DNA of 64,000 nt from Porphyrobacter sp. CACIAM 03H1 (lineage in GTDB: Bacteria > Pseudomonadota > Alphaproteobacteria > Sphingomonadales > Sphingomonadaceae), in assembly GCF_002215495.1 (NCBI RefSeq), contig NZ_CP021378.1:890417-954416 (forward strand). Reading direction: 5' to 3'. Both the position numbers and the translations under genes were made by a program. The notes beneath the pieces were generated by a model, which saw only the letters and a list, made by a program, of their open reading frames with translations, was not told the origin of the DNA and ran no database searches. Positions 50,182 through 58,020 of the stretch are shown one piece after another. The number at the start of each line of letters is the position of its first letter. Positions within the stretch are counted from its first letter, which is position 1.

Positions 50182-51146
50182 GCTTGCTGCGCCGAGCTGA
50201 GGCCGCGATCCCATCCGGCCGCGGGGCCAGCGCGCTGTTCGCGATGCTTCGGCCCGACGATGATCCGCAAAGCTGGCGATCGACCCTCAACAATGACGGC
50301 GCGCCCTACCAGATCGCCGTCACCGACGCCGGCGCCGACGCCAGTGTGCGCCTGATTGTCGATCCGTTCCGCCTCGGCCGTGACGAGGCCGATCGTGTCG
50401 GTCGCAACCTCGCCGCTTTCGACCGGATTGCCCACCGGTGCAGCAGCGCGGCCGCCGCGCGCTGCCGCAGGTTCATGGCCGCGCTGGCGCCTTCCTTCGA
50501 AGAGGGTTGCGAGCGGCGCAGCGGCGACATCTGGCTGGCTGCGCTTCCCGGTGCCGCGGGGGTCGGCATCTACGTCACCGCCCGGGGCCGCGCTCCGCAG
50601 ATCCAATGCACGCGCCTGATTGCGGCGGCGGGGCTGGATCATCACCGCGCGGCAATTGCCGCGATCCACGCATACGGGGCAGTCGAGGCTTACAGCATTC
50701 AGGGATCGCGCTGCGATGATCTGGCGATCAACATCTACTGGAAACCGCGGGGCGGGACGCCGCTGCCGCCAGCGATCAATTTCGAGCCGCCGGCCCTTTC
50801 GCCGGGTTCGCCCCCGACGGCGCTGGCGCGTGCGCCGCTTGGCGCGATGACCTTGTGCAGCACCTTCGCGGTGCTCGGCAGCGGCCGGGGCAGCAAGATC
50901 GACCTGTGCAACCACTGCCTCGGCCTCGACCTTGCCGCTAGCCTCGAGATCCTGGGCCGGTTCTGCGATCTCTCGCCGGCCTTCGTGCGCGGCGCCGGAG
51001 ATATGCTTGCCGGCGAGGATGCCGAGATCGCATTCCTTGGTGTCCGGGTCCGCCCGTCAGGCGATCGCGCCTATCTCTATCTCAAACCTGCGGCGAGCGC
51101 TTGCCAGAGCGTCCCGCACCTCGTCGAGGGAGCAACCTGTCGATGA
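50166..51146 (+). CDS. Cys-rich protein of unknown function (operon gene 4)
   Basis: 326 residues with about a dozen cysteines spread along it (HRCSS, ARCRR, EGCER, SRCDD, DLCNHCLG and others). The pattern NNDGAPYQIAVTDAG near residue 40 and repeated basic-aromatic strands ending KP (LAINIYWKP, AYLYLKP) recall ABBA-fold aromatic prenyltransferases, but this is only a visual similarity and I do not assign it. It begins inside gene 3 and its stop overlaps gene 5 in ATGA, so all three are translationally linked. There is no signal peptide. Confidence 0.7.
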   Translation: MDAAVSLLRRAEAAIPSGRGASALFAMLRPDDDPQSWRSTLNNDGAPYQIAVTDAGADASVRLIVDPFRLGRDEADRVGRNLAAFDRIAHRCSSAAAARCRRFMAALAPSFEEGCERRSGDIWLAALPGAAGVGIYVTARGRAPQIQCTRLIAAAGLDHHRAAIAAIHAYGAVEAYSIQGSRCDDLAINIYWKPRGGTPLPPAINFEPPALSPGSPPTALARAPLGAMTLCSTFAVLGSGRGSKIDLCNHCLGLDLAASLEILGRFCDLSPAFVRGAGDMLAGEDAEIAFLGVRVRPSGDRAYLYLKPAASACQSVPHLVEGATCR

Positions 51147-51817
51147 CCCTATGCGGCGCAACATACGACGGCGACTACTGCGAAGCCTATGGGCCCCTCT
51201 ATATCGACCGCTGGCCGGAGAAACACGCGACCAATCTTGCAATCCTCGATTTCCTGATCGGGGATCGAAGTGAAACGCGATGGCTCGATCTGGCGTGCGG
51301 TCAGGCGTGGCACTTCGCGCGCATGGCCGGCCGTGCGCGCATGACCGGCGTCGATGCGAGCCCGGCGCAACTCGCCATGGCCCGCGCGGCCGCGCCGCAT
51401 GCGGTCTTCATGGAGGCCGATCTGCGCGCCTTCGCCCCCGAACCGGGGAGCTTCAATCTCGTGACACTGTTCTGGGGCGCCTATTGCTACCTTGCCGAAT
51501 GGGAGCAGATGGCGCGGATGATCGAGCGGGCCGTGGCGGGCTTGGCACCGGGTGGTTCGCTCTACATCGAGGTGCTGCCGATCGAGGCGATCCCAAGCTT
51601 CAACGCGTCCCGCTTCGCCGCAGAAACGGGATTTCGCGCCCGCAGGGTGGGGCACAGCCAGCACTGGATTTACCGCGACCGGGGCGGATTTCACAGGATG
51701 CTGAGCCCGCCGGCTACGGGCTTCATCGACCTTTTGGCGGACCGCTTCGAGAGGGTCCGCCTACATGACGATGGCCGCTTCATGCGGCATCTGGTCGCGC
51801 ACCGCCGCACGGTTTGA
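51143..51817 (+). CDS. SAM-dependent methyltransferase (operon gene 5)
   Basis: 224 residues. It has a class I Rossmann methyltransferase fold: motif I WLDLACGQAWHFA near residue 47, an acidic residue closing strand 2 (GVDAS), VFMEADLRAFAPE, and the post-motif NLVTLFWGAYCYL. It probably methylates a small molecule or the product of this operon on O, N or C; the acceptor is unknown. Its ATG overlaps the gene 4 stop. It is the last gene of the unit. Confidence 0.88.
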   Translation: MTLCGATYDGDYCEAYGPLYIDRWPEKHATNLAILDFLIGDRSETRWLDLACGQAWHFARMAGRARMTGVDASPAQLAMARAAAPHAVFMEADLRAFAPEPGSFNLVTLFWGAYCYLAEWEQMARMIERAVAGLAPGGSLYIEVLPIEAIPSFNASRFAAETGFRARRVGHSQHWIYRDRGGFHRMLSPPATGFIDLLADRFERVRLHDDGRFMRHLVAHRRTV

Positions 51818-52604
51818 AGAGCGCGCAAGGCGGGTTGTCAGCGACTTGCGGCAATGAGCGGGGCCGATGCGCGCTCCCGAAGGCCGCATGGCGGCTTTCG
51901 GCGGAAGCCGCCGCCCGATCTGATGATCACTTATGACCGCCTCTGGGTCGAAAGCTGCCGACGACTTATTCGCTAATCGGAGGGCATTTCTCCGCATCGG
52001 TGAAGAACTGGTAGACGACGCCGTTCGTCAGGAGCGCGATGCGGGCATCGGTTGCCACTAGATAGAGGTAGAGCTGGCTGTTTTGCCTGATCGAGAGCTC
52101 ACCGCTGGCCGGCTAGCGCTCGACGAGCATCTGGATCTGGTCGGCGACTCAGCTGAACGCTGATCGTCGGAGAATGACAGTTGGACGGGTGGCAATTCCC
52201 GCCACTGCAAGCAAGTCCCATCGCGCTTCGGGAGACAGTTAGGAGGGTGCTTGGTTCCGTAGAAGATGGTTGTCCGCCGATCGCGCGCACGGGTGAAGGG
52301 GGCACAATCGGCGGAGGACCAGATCCGCAGACCAATCGCGGGTGAGACGCTTGACTGCGGAGGCCGGGATAGCTGGCCGCCGTTTCGATGATCAGAAGCG
52401 AGGCATCCGCAAAACTACAAAGCTCTGACACCGGCATTGCCTGATCTCGCTATGGCGGCGACCGTATCGCCACAATGACAATCCAAGCTGTCAAGGTTGC
52501 GCGACCCTCATGCCTAACTTAGACTAGGATGGCCCCTCTGTCCCAAACATGCGGGGGCCGGGGCGGTGGACCGCGACCCTGGTCGCAGCCGCCCCGTACA
52601 AACT
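51818..52604. other. 787-bp stretch with decayed sequences
   Basis: It holds the degenerate segment 51868-51960 (related to 47811-47900) and a decayed minus-strand gene fragment at 51966-52158. The remaining 450 bp up to the next gene show no supported coding frame. Confidence 0.5.
51966..52158 (-). pseudogene. Fragment of a restriction-type endonuclease (HsdR N-terminal-like)
   Basis: Read on the minus strand, a frame with one internal stop gives ADQIQMLVER, then SQLYLYLVATDARIALLTNG and VVYQFFTDAEK before a TAA. The LTNGVxYxFFTD pattern is typical of the HSDR_N nuclease-associated domain of type I restriction subunits and related proteins. Only about 60 codons remain, so it is a relic, not a functional system. 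Confidence 0.45.
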
Positions 52605-52994
52605 CTAGCGCACAGAGAAGTCGAAAATCGGCACTGTCATCGCGCTATTCGTCCCGCCTGCACCGAGCGAAAAGATGAAACAATACTCGCCCGGCGGCAG
52701 AGGGGCGGCAGGCGTGACCTCATAGTGGCCCGGACGCACCTCCTTACTGCTAAAGGGGATGCGGTCCTTGTCCATCACGCCGCTCTTGGCGCCCGCGATT
52801 TTGAGGCTGCCGGCGCGCGCTTCGCGCCGCCCCTTCCTCGATTCGAACTCTACCAACGTGAACTCGGCTGGCGAGGCCACAAACGTGTTTGCCCCGCTCG
52901 GCCAAATGTTGCTTTCTTGCCCCTTCGACTCGTCATCAAAGAAGAAGTAGAACTTGGGCGTCGCGTTAGTGTCGATCGGGGTGGAACCGGACAT
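52605..52994 (-). CDS. Protein of unknown function, beta-rich
   Basis: 129 residues. It contains TPKFYFFFDD, an ASPAEFTLVEF segment, then PGHYEVTPAAPLPPGEYCFIFSLG, an arrangement seen at the end of larger Ig-like or lipoprotein-type proteins where PGEYGF turns are common. No signal peptide is present, so it may be the 3' remnant of a longer gene or use a different start. It stands alone on the minus strand between decayed regions. Confidence 0.55.
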   Translation of the reverse strand: MSGSTPIDTNATPKFYFFFDDESKGQESNIWPSGANTFVASPAEFTLVEFESRKGRREARAGSLKIAGAKSGVMDKDRIPFSSKEVRPGHYEVTPAAPLPPGEYCFIFSLGAGGTNSAMTVPIFDFSVR

Positions 52995-53375
52995 TCGATC
53001 ACGGCTCCGTGAATGGCCAGGTCTGGTCGGCAGCCGCCACGGCTCCAGTCCGGCCGCGAACGACGGCTTTGCCCCGTTTCTGGAAAAATCCCGCCATTCA
53101 GCAATCGACCCCTAACCAGACATCTGGCAGCCGCTCGCCAAGGCTTAAGGTCGGACGGGCAAGCCCTTGCGTGCGTGGCCAGGGCTGGGCGTTTGTGGGC
53201 CAGATTCGGTGGGCGAGAGGATCGCAAAGACTTAGGCCGTGACCGGGGGAGTGGGACGGGCGTTGTAAAGAACGTCGACACTTCCTTTCTGGCGACCGGC
53301 GAGTTATCTAATTTTTAGTCCGGCTCATGAGTGTGCCGATTCTCAACGGATCGTATTTCATCATAAGGGGGAAAC
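52995..53375. other. 381-bp stretch with relic motif, then PEP-CTERM promoter region
   Basis: GCCATTCAGCAATCGACCCC at 53093-53112 is a copy of the dispersed relic motif also at 44574-44593. The last 60 bp are less GC-rich and carry the upstream region of the next gene. Confidence 0.4.
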
Positions 53376-53909
53376 ATGAAGGCTTTATCGTATCTCATAG
53401 CAACATCGGTTGTTGCAGGATTTTCTGCTCCTGTGAGTGCTGCGACGTTGATCGGGGACACAGTGAACTGCTTTCGGAACGGGGTTGCTTGTTCAGGAAC
53501 TTCGAGCGCGATCGTATCGGGAGGGTTGGAGTTTGATCGGTCAAGTTCAACCTACAATTTTGATGCCAACGGCCTAACGGTCACGACCTTTTTGACTAAT
53601 GGTAGTTCCTTTGTGACCCCGTTGGTCTACAGTTTTGAGAACTCCACTAACCCTTTTCAATCGTTTAGCAATCTTTCGATTACGGGCTTTTCGAATTTTG
53701 ATTCTAGTCGCGTTAACTTCGCAAATGGTCGTATATCAATTGACCTTAGTGGGGTAAACAGTAATGGACGAGTGTCGCTCAACTTAGCAACCAGTGGTGC
53801 AGTCCCTGAGCCCGCCACTTGGGCCATGCTCATCCTAGGCTTCTTCGGCGTAGGTGCAGCGATCCGTTCGGCGCGGCGGAAGCAAAACGTCACCGTAAGT
53901 TACGCCTGA
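53376..53909 (+). CDS. PEPxxWA-CTERM sorting domain protein
   Basis: 177 residues. A Sec signal (MKALSYLIATSVVAGFSAPVSA, 22 residues) is followed by a beta-rich Ser/Asn domain. The sorting signal near the C-terminus is VPEPATWAMLILGFFGVG followed by Arg residues, the sphingomonad-type PEPxxWA-CTERM. An exosortase should cleave it and attach it to the envelope or exopolysaccharide. The AGGGGG ribosome site precedes the ATG by 6 bases. The coding sequence is clearly less GC-rich than the chromosome, suggesting a different source within the element. Confidence 0.9.
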   Translation: MKALSYLIATSVVAGFSAPVSAATLIGDTVNCFRNGVACSGTSSAIVSGGLEFDRSSSTYNFDANGLTVTTFLTNGSSFVTPLVYSFENSTNPFQSFSNLSITGFSNFDSSRVNFANGRISIDLSGVNSNGRVSLNLATSGAVPEPATWAMLILGFFGVGAAIRSARRKQNVTVSYA

Positions 53910-53936
53910 CGCTTCCAACCCCATGATTTAGCGGAG

Positions 53937-53970
53937 CGCCATCAGCCTTAGGCTGGTGGCGTTTCAATTT
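53937..53970 (+). terminator. Rho-independent terminator after the PEP-CTERM gene
   Basis: An 11-bp stem with one mismatch (CGCCATCAGCC with GGCTGGTGGCG, loop TTA) is followed by TTTCAATTT. It lies 28 bp past the stop. Confidence 0.85.
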
Positions 53971-54194
53971 GTTGCGTCACCGCAGTTTGGCACTGCTCCG
54001 AGGACTTCACCTGACCTTAGAGCGTTGCGTCGATGTCTCTTACCGATAGCCGCCATTCAGCTAACCACCCAGCACTGGTCATAAGCCGCCCCCCAGCGCC
54101 ATCCCGAAAGCAGCATGGCAGCTTCAGCCGCCGAAAGGCGACATTAACGCGAATCTGCGACCCTTCCGCGTTTCGGCCACAGGGAAGCAAACTG

Positions 54195-54905
54195 ATGATC
54201 CGCCAAAGCTTCTATGCTCTCGCGTGCACCGCCCTTTCATGGACGATGTCCGACGCAACGCACGCTCAGGTGATCGAGGGACAGGCCGAGGTGATAGATG
54301 GCGACTCGCTCGCCGTTGCCGGAACAGAACTGCGCTTGTTCGGGATCGACGCCCCTGAATACACTCAGTCATGCTATGCCAATGGGGTTCAGGTGACTTG
54401 CGGAACGATGGCGAAAGAGGTGCTGGAAGGCATGATCGCGGGTAGCACCGTCAGCTGTTCGCCTGTGGGCACCGACGCCTACGGCCGCACAGTGGCCCGA
54501 TGCCACACGTCGGGCGTCGATATTGCAGGCGCTCTTGTGGAGGCCGGTTGGGCGACCGCGTTCCGCCGCTATTCGAATGATTACGTCGCCGTCGAGATGC
54601 GCGCGCGGGCCAATCGAACCGGCATCTGGCAATGGGATTTCCTGATGCCAGAGGATTTTCGCAATAGCCAACGGGCTGAGCGTGAGCCCGCGCGCCTCGC
54701 TCGAACGGGTCCGCAGACCGTAGCGCTGCCCCGCCGATACGAGCGTGACGGTCAGTGCCTGATCAAAGGCAATCACTCGCGCCGAGGTGATTGGATCTAT
54801 CACTTGCCGGGCATGCCCTATTACGATGCGACCAGGGCGGAAGCCTTCTTCTGCACCGAGGCACAAGCACAGGCCGCCGGCTACCGTCGGGCAATCGTGC
54901 GCTGA
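54195..54905 (+). CDS. Secreted thermonuclease-family nuclease (SNase-like)
   Basis: 236 residues from ATG at 54195; the frame is open upstream but lacks a signal there, whereas here a Sec signal (1-26, cleavage THA-Q) fits. The SNase domain has VIDGDSLAV (Ca-binding Asp), LRLFGIDAPEYTQ with the catalytic Arg and Glu region, and YGRTVARCHTSG with the second Arg. The C-terminal 50 residues (CLIKGNHSRRGDWIYHLPGMPYYD and FFCTEAQAQAAGY) match the extra domain often attached to alphaproteobacterial SNase proteins. It degrades nucleic acids outside the cytoplasm. Confidence 0.88.
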   Translation: MIRQSFYALACTALSWTMSDATHAQVIEGQAEVIDGDSLAVAGTELRLFGIDAPEYTQSCYANGVQVTCGTMAKEVLEGMIAGSTVSCSPVGTDAYGRTVARCHTSGVDIAGALVEAGWATAFRRYSNDYVAVEMRARANRTGIWQWDFLMPEDFRNSQRAEREPARLARTGPQTVALPRRYERDGQCLIKGNHSRRGDWIYHLPGMPYYDATRAEAFFCTEAQAQAAGYRRAIVR

Positions 54906-55291
54906 CCAGGCCGTGCGAAGACTGGCGCGAGCGGTTCCGCTTAGCAGACGGAAGTCGGACCCTGTGTCTCAACACACTTAGGCACCGTCATCTAACTGCA
55001 GCTACGGGGCCCTGCACCTATCCCGCGCAATGTCTCAGCGATGGCCCGTTCCGGCAAAAGCGGTCGGTCTGGCGTAAATTGAGGAAAGACCGGGTCTGGG
55101 TCGGTACCTGCCCCTGCGGTGATTATGCCGCAAATGGAGGCTCTGCAGAGTTCAGTTTTCGAAACCCGGCAAGCGGCAATCGACCCCGTAGCCGTCAGCA
55201 GCACGTGTCGGATCAGATGCGCTCCAGCGACAAGAAAGTGGCTCCGCCAGCTCGATAGCGATGCAATCGCCGGCACGCACACGCCCGCGCT
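54906..55291. other. 386-bp stretch with nothing convincing
   Basis: Several open frames exist, but none has a ribosome site or recognisable product. GCAATCGACCCC at 55175-55186 is a short match to the relic motif seen twice elsewhere in the element. Confidence 0.4.
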
Positions 55292-55819
55292 TCAACACAA
55301 CGGACATGCGTTACCGCCGATGCCGAACCGGGCGCGCATGTTCGCGACCAGAGTGTTGCGGTCCCCGAGGCCGGCGAGCAGCTTGTCGGGGTTGGCCCCA
55401 GCCGCGAGAGCGGTCATCGCCTCTCGTTCCACCCCGCGACTGTCAGGCGATGCAAGCACTTTGCTGATCGAGGCGCGCGTGGCGGCGGCGCCTTGAGCGT
55501 AAGCGGTTACTCGCTCCCTTTCGATCTCGGCCTTATCGATCGACGCCTTCAGCTTCGGCGCGGCAGCCGCTTTGGCGACCGGCATTGAGACTTTGAGTTC
55601 GCGGGCAAGGTCGGCTTTCTGCCAGTCGGATAGCTCGGCGAGCATGTCGGCGGCCGAGAGGGCGTCGAAGCGGATCATGCCGCCGCTTGCGTTCTTTACG
55701 AGCAGGCTGGCGCGCTTACGGGTTTCGCGGCCAGTTTCGGCGCTCTCGAGCTTGCCGCCGCTGACCTTCATGCCTGAGGTCATGATGGCCATAATGCCGG
55801 TGTAGGAATGGGAACTCAT
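55292..55819 (-). CDS. Protein of unknown function, phage/island type
   Basis: 175 residues. A short N-terminal part leads into helices (SAADMLAELSDWQKADLARELK; ERERVTAYAQGAAATRASI) and a segment SKVLASPDSRGVEREAMTALA that resembles the C-terminal tails of phage head-maturation proteins. No protease motif is present. The last residues are GNACPLC with two Cys. It is the final gene of the leftward block that starts with the AlpA-like protein. Confidence 0.6.
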   Translation of the reverse strand: MSSHSYTGIMAIMTSGMKVSGGKLESAETGRETRKRASLLVKNASGGMIRFDALSAADMLAELSDWQKADLARELKVSMPVAKAAAAPKLKASIDKAEIERERVTAYAQGAAATRASISKVLASPDSRGVEREAMTALAAGANPDKLLAGLGDRNTLVANMRARFGIGGNACPLC

Positions 55820-55895
55820 CTTCTAATCCTTTCGTCACGTGGTGAGGGGGTGGGGATGGTGCTCGGTGTGGGCGCCGAATTTGGGGCGGGGGCGA

Positions 55896-56978
55896 TCATG
55901 CTGGCAACCAACGGTCGAGCTCTTCGCGCATTCGCTGCGCGCGGTGCCCAGCGTCAGTGCCGCACTCTTGCTCGCTGATCTCTTCAAGATGTTCGTCGAT
56001 CGCCTGTTCGGCGTCGGCAACGACCTGGTGGCCTGACACTTGATCCAGAGCCTTCTGCAGGTAGGCCAGCTGCACCGCATAAGGCTTGGCATCGAACTCA
56101 GCCGGCAAAAGGCTTCCGAAGTTGCCGAACCGGAGAAACGGGGGGTGGCGGTGAATACCGCTCCTCACGATTTCGTCGCAGGTGGAGAAGAGTGCGGCTT
56201 CATGTGCCTGCGGGATCGATTCGCCCTTTTTGGCGCGACCGATGTAATTCGTGGGCACACCTGAACGTTGGTGCAGGGCTCTCTGACTGCCGAGGATGTT
56301 GGCTGCGATCGTGACGAGGTAAGGCAGCTCGCCTCGGCTATTTCCGGCAACCGATGAGTCCACCATGTCACTGGCAGGAACGTCATCGCACGCACTTTGC
56401 GAAAAGTGCGCCACTTCAGTGGAATCTCTTCCACCCTCTTTAGAGGAATATCTTACCTCTCTTAGAGAAGTATCTTGGGGAGCGGTTTTCGGCAGAATTC
56501 CGCGGGTTTCAGAATTCGGCTCGCCAACTTTCTCGGCATCGTAATTGGCGAGTTCGCCAACTTCCTCGGCAGAATTGTTGGCCAACTCGCCAACTTTCCG
56601 CTCGCGAGCGTGCCATGCTTTCTTGCATCCTTCGCCGATGAAAGATTGGTCAAACGGCCAAAGTTTTGGGTCGGCGAGATGATCGGGAATAACCCGGATG
56701 ACCTCAAGGCGCTTGCCGCCCTGCCGAGGCTCAAGTTGGAAGTAGCCAGTCTCTTCGAGGTGCTTCCGGCGCTTGATGAGCGTGTAGTAGTCGCATCCGA
56801 CTTCGGCCGCGAGCGTCTTGGTCGATGCGGTGCAGCCAGCCCCGACACCAGTCGTCAGCGAACCGCGATCATGCCACCCCACGACCATCATGAGGCGAAG
56901 ATCCGTCGCACTCTGGCGGGTGTCGACCGCGGCACGCATCGGCAGCATGGAGACGTAAGACGGGCGCTTATCGGCCAT
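55896..56978 (-). CDS. Winged-helix replication-type protein with 11-residue repeats
   Basis: 360 residues from MADKRPSYVSM. The N-terminal 120 residues look like a winged-helix domain of phage/plasmid replication or helix-turn-helix proteins (DLRLMMVVGWHDRG, TKTLAAEVGCDYYTLIKRRKHLEETGYF). Residues about 128-160 contain a repeat, VGELANNSAEE, VGELANYDAEK, VGEPNSE, encoded by a 33-bp tandem repeat. The C-terminal third is helical. It probably initiates element replication or regulates it; primase or helicase motifs are absent. Confidence 0.72.
   Translation of the reverse strand: MADKRPSYVSMLPMRAAVDTRQSATDLRLMMVVGWHDRGSLTTGVGAGCTASTKTLAAEVGCDYYTLIKRRKHLEETGYFQLEPRQGGKRLEVIRVIPDHLADPKLWPFDQSFIGEGCKKAWHARERKVGELANNSAEEVGELANYDAEKVGEPNSETRGILPKTAPQDTSLREVRYSSKEGGRDSTEVAHFSQSACDDVPASDMVDSSVAGNSRGELPYLVTIAANILGSQRALHQRSGVPTNYIGRAKKGESIPQAHEAALFSTCDEIVRSGIHRHPPFLRFGNFGSLLPAEFDAKPYAVQLAYLQKALDQVSGHQVVADAEQAIDEHLEEISEQECGTDAGHRAQRMREELDRWLPA
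56521..56610 (-). repeat. 33-bp tandem repeat inside the winged-helix gene
   Basis: TCGCCAACTT recurs at 56521, 56554 and 56587, exactly 33 bp apart, encoding the 11-residue VGELAN unit on the minus strand. Confidence 0.82.
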
Positions 56979-56979
56979 G

Positions 56980-57198
56980 TCATGCCGCCTCGCCTTCGCC
57001 GGCGCCGGTAAGGTCGACGAAGAGCAGGCCGCGCTGCTCAGCAAGCTCACGTGCGAACGTGCGGGCCTCCTCGGCGTTCGGCAGGAAGTGGCCCCGCTCC
57101 CGATGCGGGCCAGCGGTGCGAACACTGACCAAGCAAAACGGGTCGGGCAGGGCGCGCTCGGCGAGCACCATGCCTGCGATGCGGGCGGGGGCGCTCAC
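56980..57198 (-). CDS. Small protein of unknown function (72 residues)
   Basis: 72 residues from a GTG that overlaps the stop of the upstream gene (GTGA), which fixes the start. It contains PDPFCLVSVRT, a HFLPNAEEARTFARELAEQRGL helix and a short C-terminus. No family recognised. It ends one base before the winged-helix gene begins, so it is part of the leftward operon. Confidence 0.62.
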   Translation of the reverse strand: MSAPARIAGMVLAERALPDPFCLVSVRTAGPHRERGHFLPNAEEARTFARELAEQRGLLFVDLTGAGEGEAA

Positions 57199-57581
57199 GG
57201 CAGCCACTCCTGCCCCAGACCTTCGGCCGGGTCAGCGATCGGGCAGCCCGGGCCTTCGCACCATGCGCGGTTCTCGAGCGAGGTGGAGATCTCGTCTTCG
57301 CTGCACTCGCCCTGCGGGTCATCCTCTTCCGGCTCGTCATCCACCTCGCCCGGGTCGCTGATGCTGCAACCGGGGCCGAAGTCGATCTCGGCGGGCATCG
57401 GCGTGAAGTCGTCTTCCGTCGCGCAGGTTTCCTCATCGGCATCGCCGTCGAGCAGGTCGAGCAACGCGACGCTGATCTCTGCGAAGGCCTCGATCTTGCT
57501 GCGATCGAAGCGCGACAGGATCCGCATGACGGGTGCGGCCGGGGCGAGTCCGGCGATCAGAGTGAGGGGCTCAGCGGACAT
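57195..57581 (-). CDS. Acidic protein with repeated GPGC motif
   Basis: 128 residues. The N-terminal 55 residues look helical. A strongly acidic C-terminal half holds two copies of one motif, FGPGCSISDPGE and CEGPGCPIADPAE, around DDEPEEDDPQ. The paired Cys could bind a metal. Similar acidic GPGCPxxDP proteins are common in alphaproteobacterial prophages and islands, with unknown function. It lies in the overlapping leftward block. Confidence 0.68.
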   Translation of the reverse strand: MSAEPLTLIAGLAPAAPVMRILSRFDRSKIEAFAEISVALLDLLDGDADEETCATEDDFTPMPAEIDFGPGCSISDPGEVDDEPEEDDPQGECSEDEISTSLENRAWCEGPGCPIADPAEGLGQEWLP

Positions 57582-57735
57582 CGCGACGGGCCTCCAATTG
57601 GCCAAGGTCCCCGAGGCTTTCCCAAGCGCGCAGATGCGCCGGGTTGCTGGGATCGAAGGGCGGGACATCAGCGCGCAGTGGGCGCGGGCGAGGGGTGAAG
57701 GGGATCACGTCCCCATGCGGGCGAGGGGCAATCAT
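57571..57735 (-). CDS. Small Pro-rich protein of unknown function (54 residues)
   Basis: 54 residues, starting MIAPRPHGDVIPFTPRPRP. Its ATG overlaps the stop of the AlpA-like gene (ATGA), and its end overlaps the following gene by 11 bp, supporting the frame. No family recognised. Confidence 0.6.
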   Translation of the reverse strand: MIAPRPHGDVIPFTPRPRPLRADVPPFDPSNPAHLRAWESLGDLGQLEARRDVR

Positions 57736-57929
57736 GCCGCGATCTCCGACTGAAACGACGCTTCGATGTCGCTGCGCCGGAAGTAGAGCCTGCGGCCCTT
57801 GCGGATGACCGGAAGCTGTCCGGTCTCGACCATTTTGTAGACCTGCCACTGGGTAAGCACGCCCGGATAAGCGGCCTCGACGCCCTTCGCGCCCTTGAGA
57901 AGATCAATGTCTGCCACGTTTGTCTCCAT
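57732..57929 (-). CDS. AlpA-like helix-turn-helix protein (excisionase candidate)
   Basis: 65 residues. The HTH_17/MerR-like DNA-binding domain spans almost all of it: GVLTQWQVYKMVETGQLPVIRKGRRLYFRRSDIEAS. Such proteins serve as excisionases or regulators in integrative elements, and here it sits divergent to the integrase side. A 16-bp repeated site lies 6 bp upstream of its ATG. It leads the leftward operon of small ORFs. Confidence 0.88.
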   Translation of the reverse strand: METNVADIDLLKGAKGVEAAYPGVLTQWQVYKMVETGQLPVIRKGRRLYFRRSDIEASFQSEIAA

Positions 57930-57934
57930 TGATG

Positions 57935-58010
57935 AACAATATTGCTATTGCGCTTCGCTTAGTTGCATTTGGCGGGACTTTGTGCAAGCGGAAAAACAAT
58001 ATCGCTGTTG
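57935..58010. promoter_or_regulatory. Duplicated 16-bp operator-like site between divergent element genes
   Basis: AACAATATTGCTATTG (57935-57950) and AACAATATCGCTGTTG (57995-58010) are direct copies with two differences, 60 bp apart. Each has dyad symmetry (CAATA-N4-TATTG, imperfect in the second). One lies 6 bp from the AlpA-like start codon and the other 10 bp from the start codon of the 213-residue regulator. Confidence 0.65.
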
Positions 58011-58020
58011 TGAAGGCCCG

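Noticed and set aside
52099..52437. 112-codon minus-strand frame
   Set aside because: No ribosome site, no family features, and it overlaps a decayed region with different reading frame.
54791..55258. Continuation frame after the nuclease gene
   Set aside because: It overlaps the nuclease in another frame and shows no domain or ribosome site.
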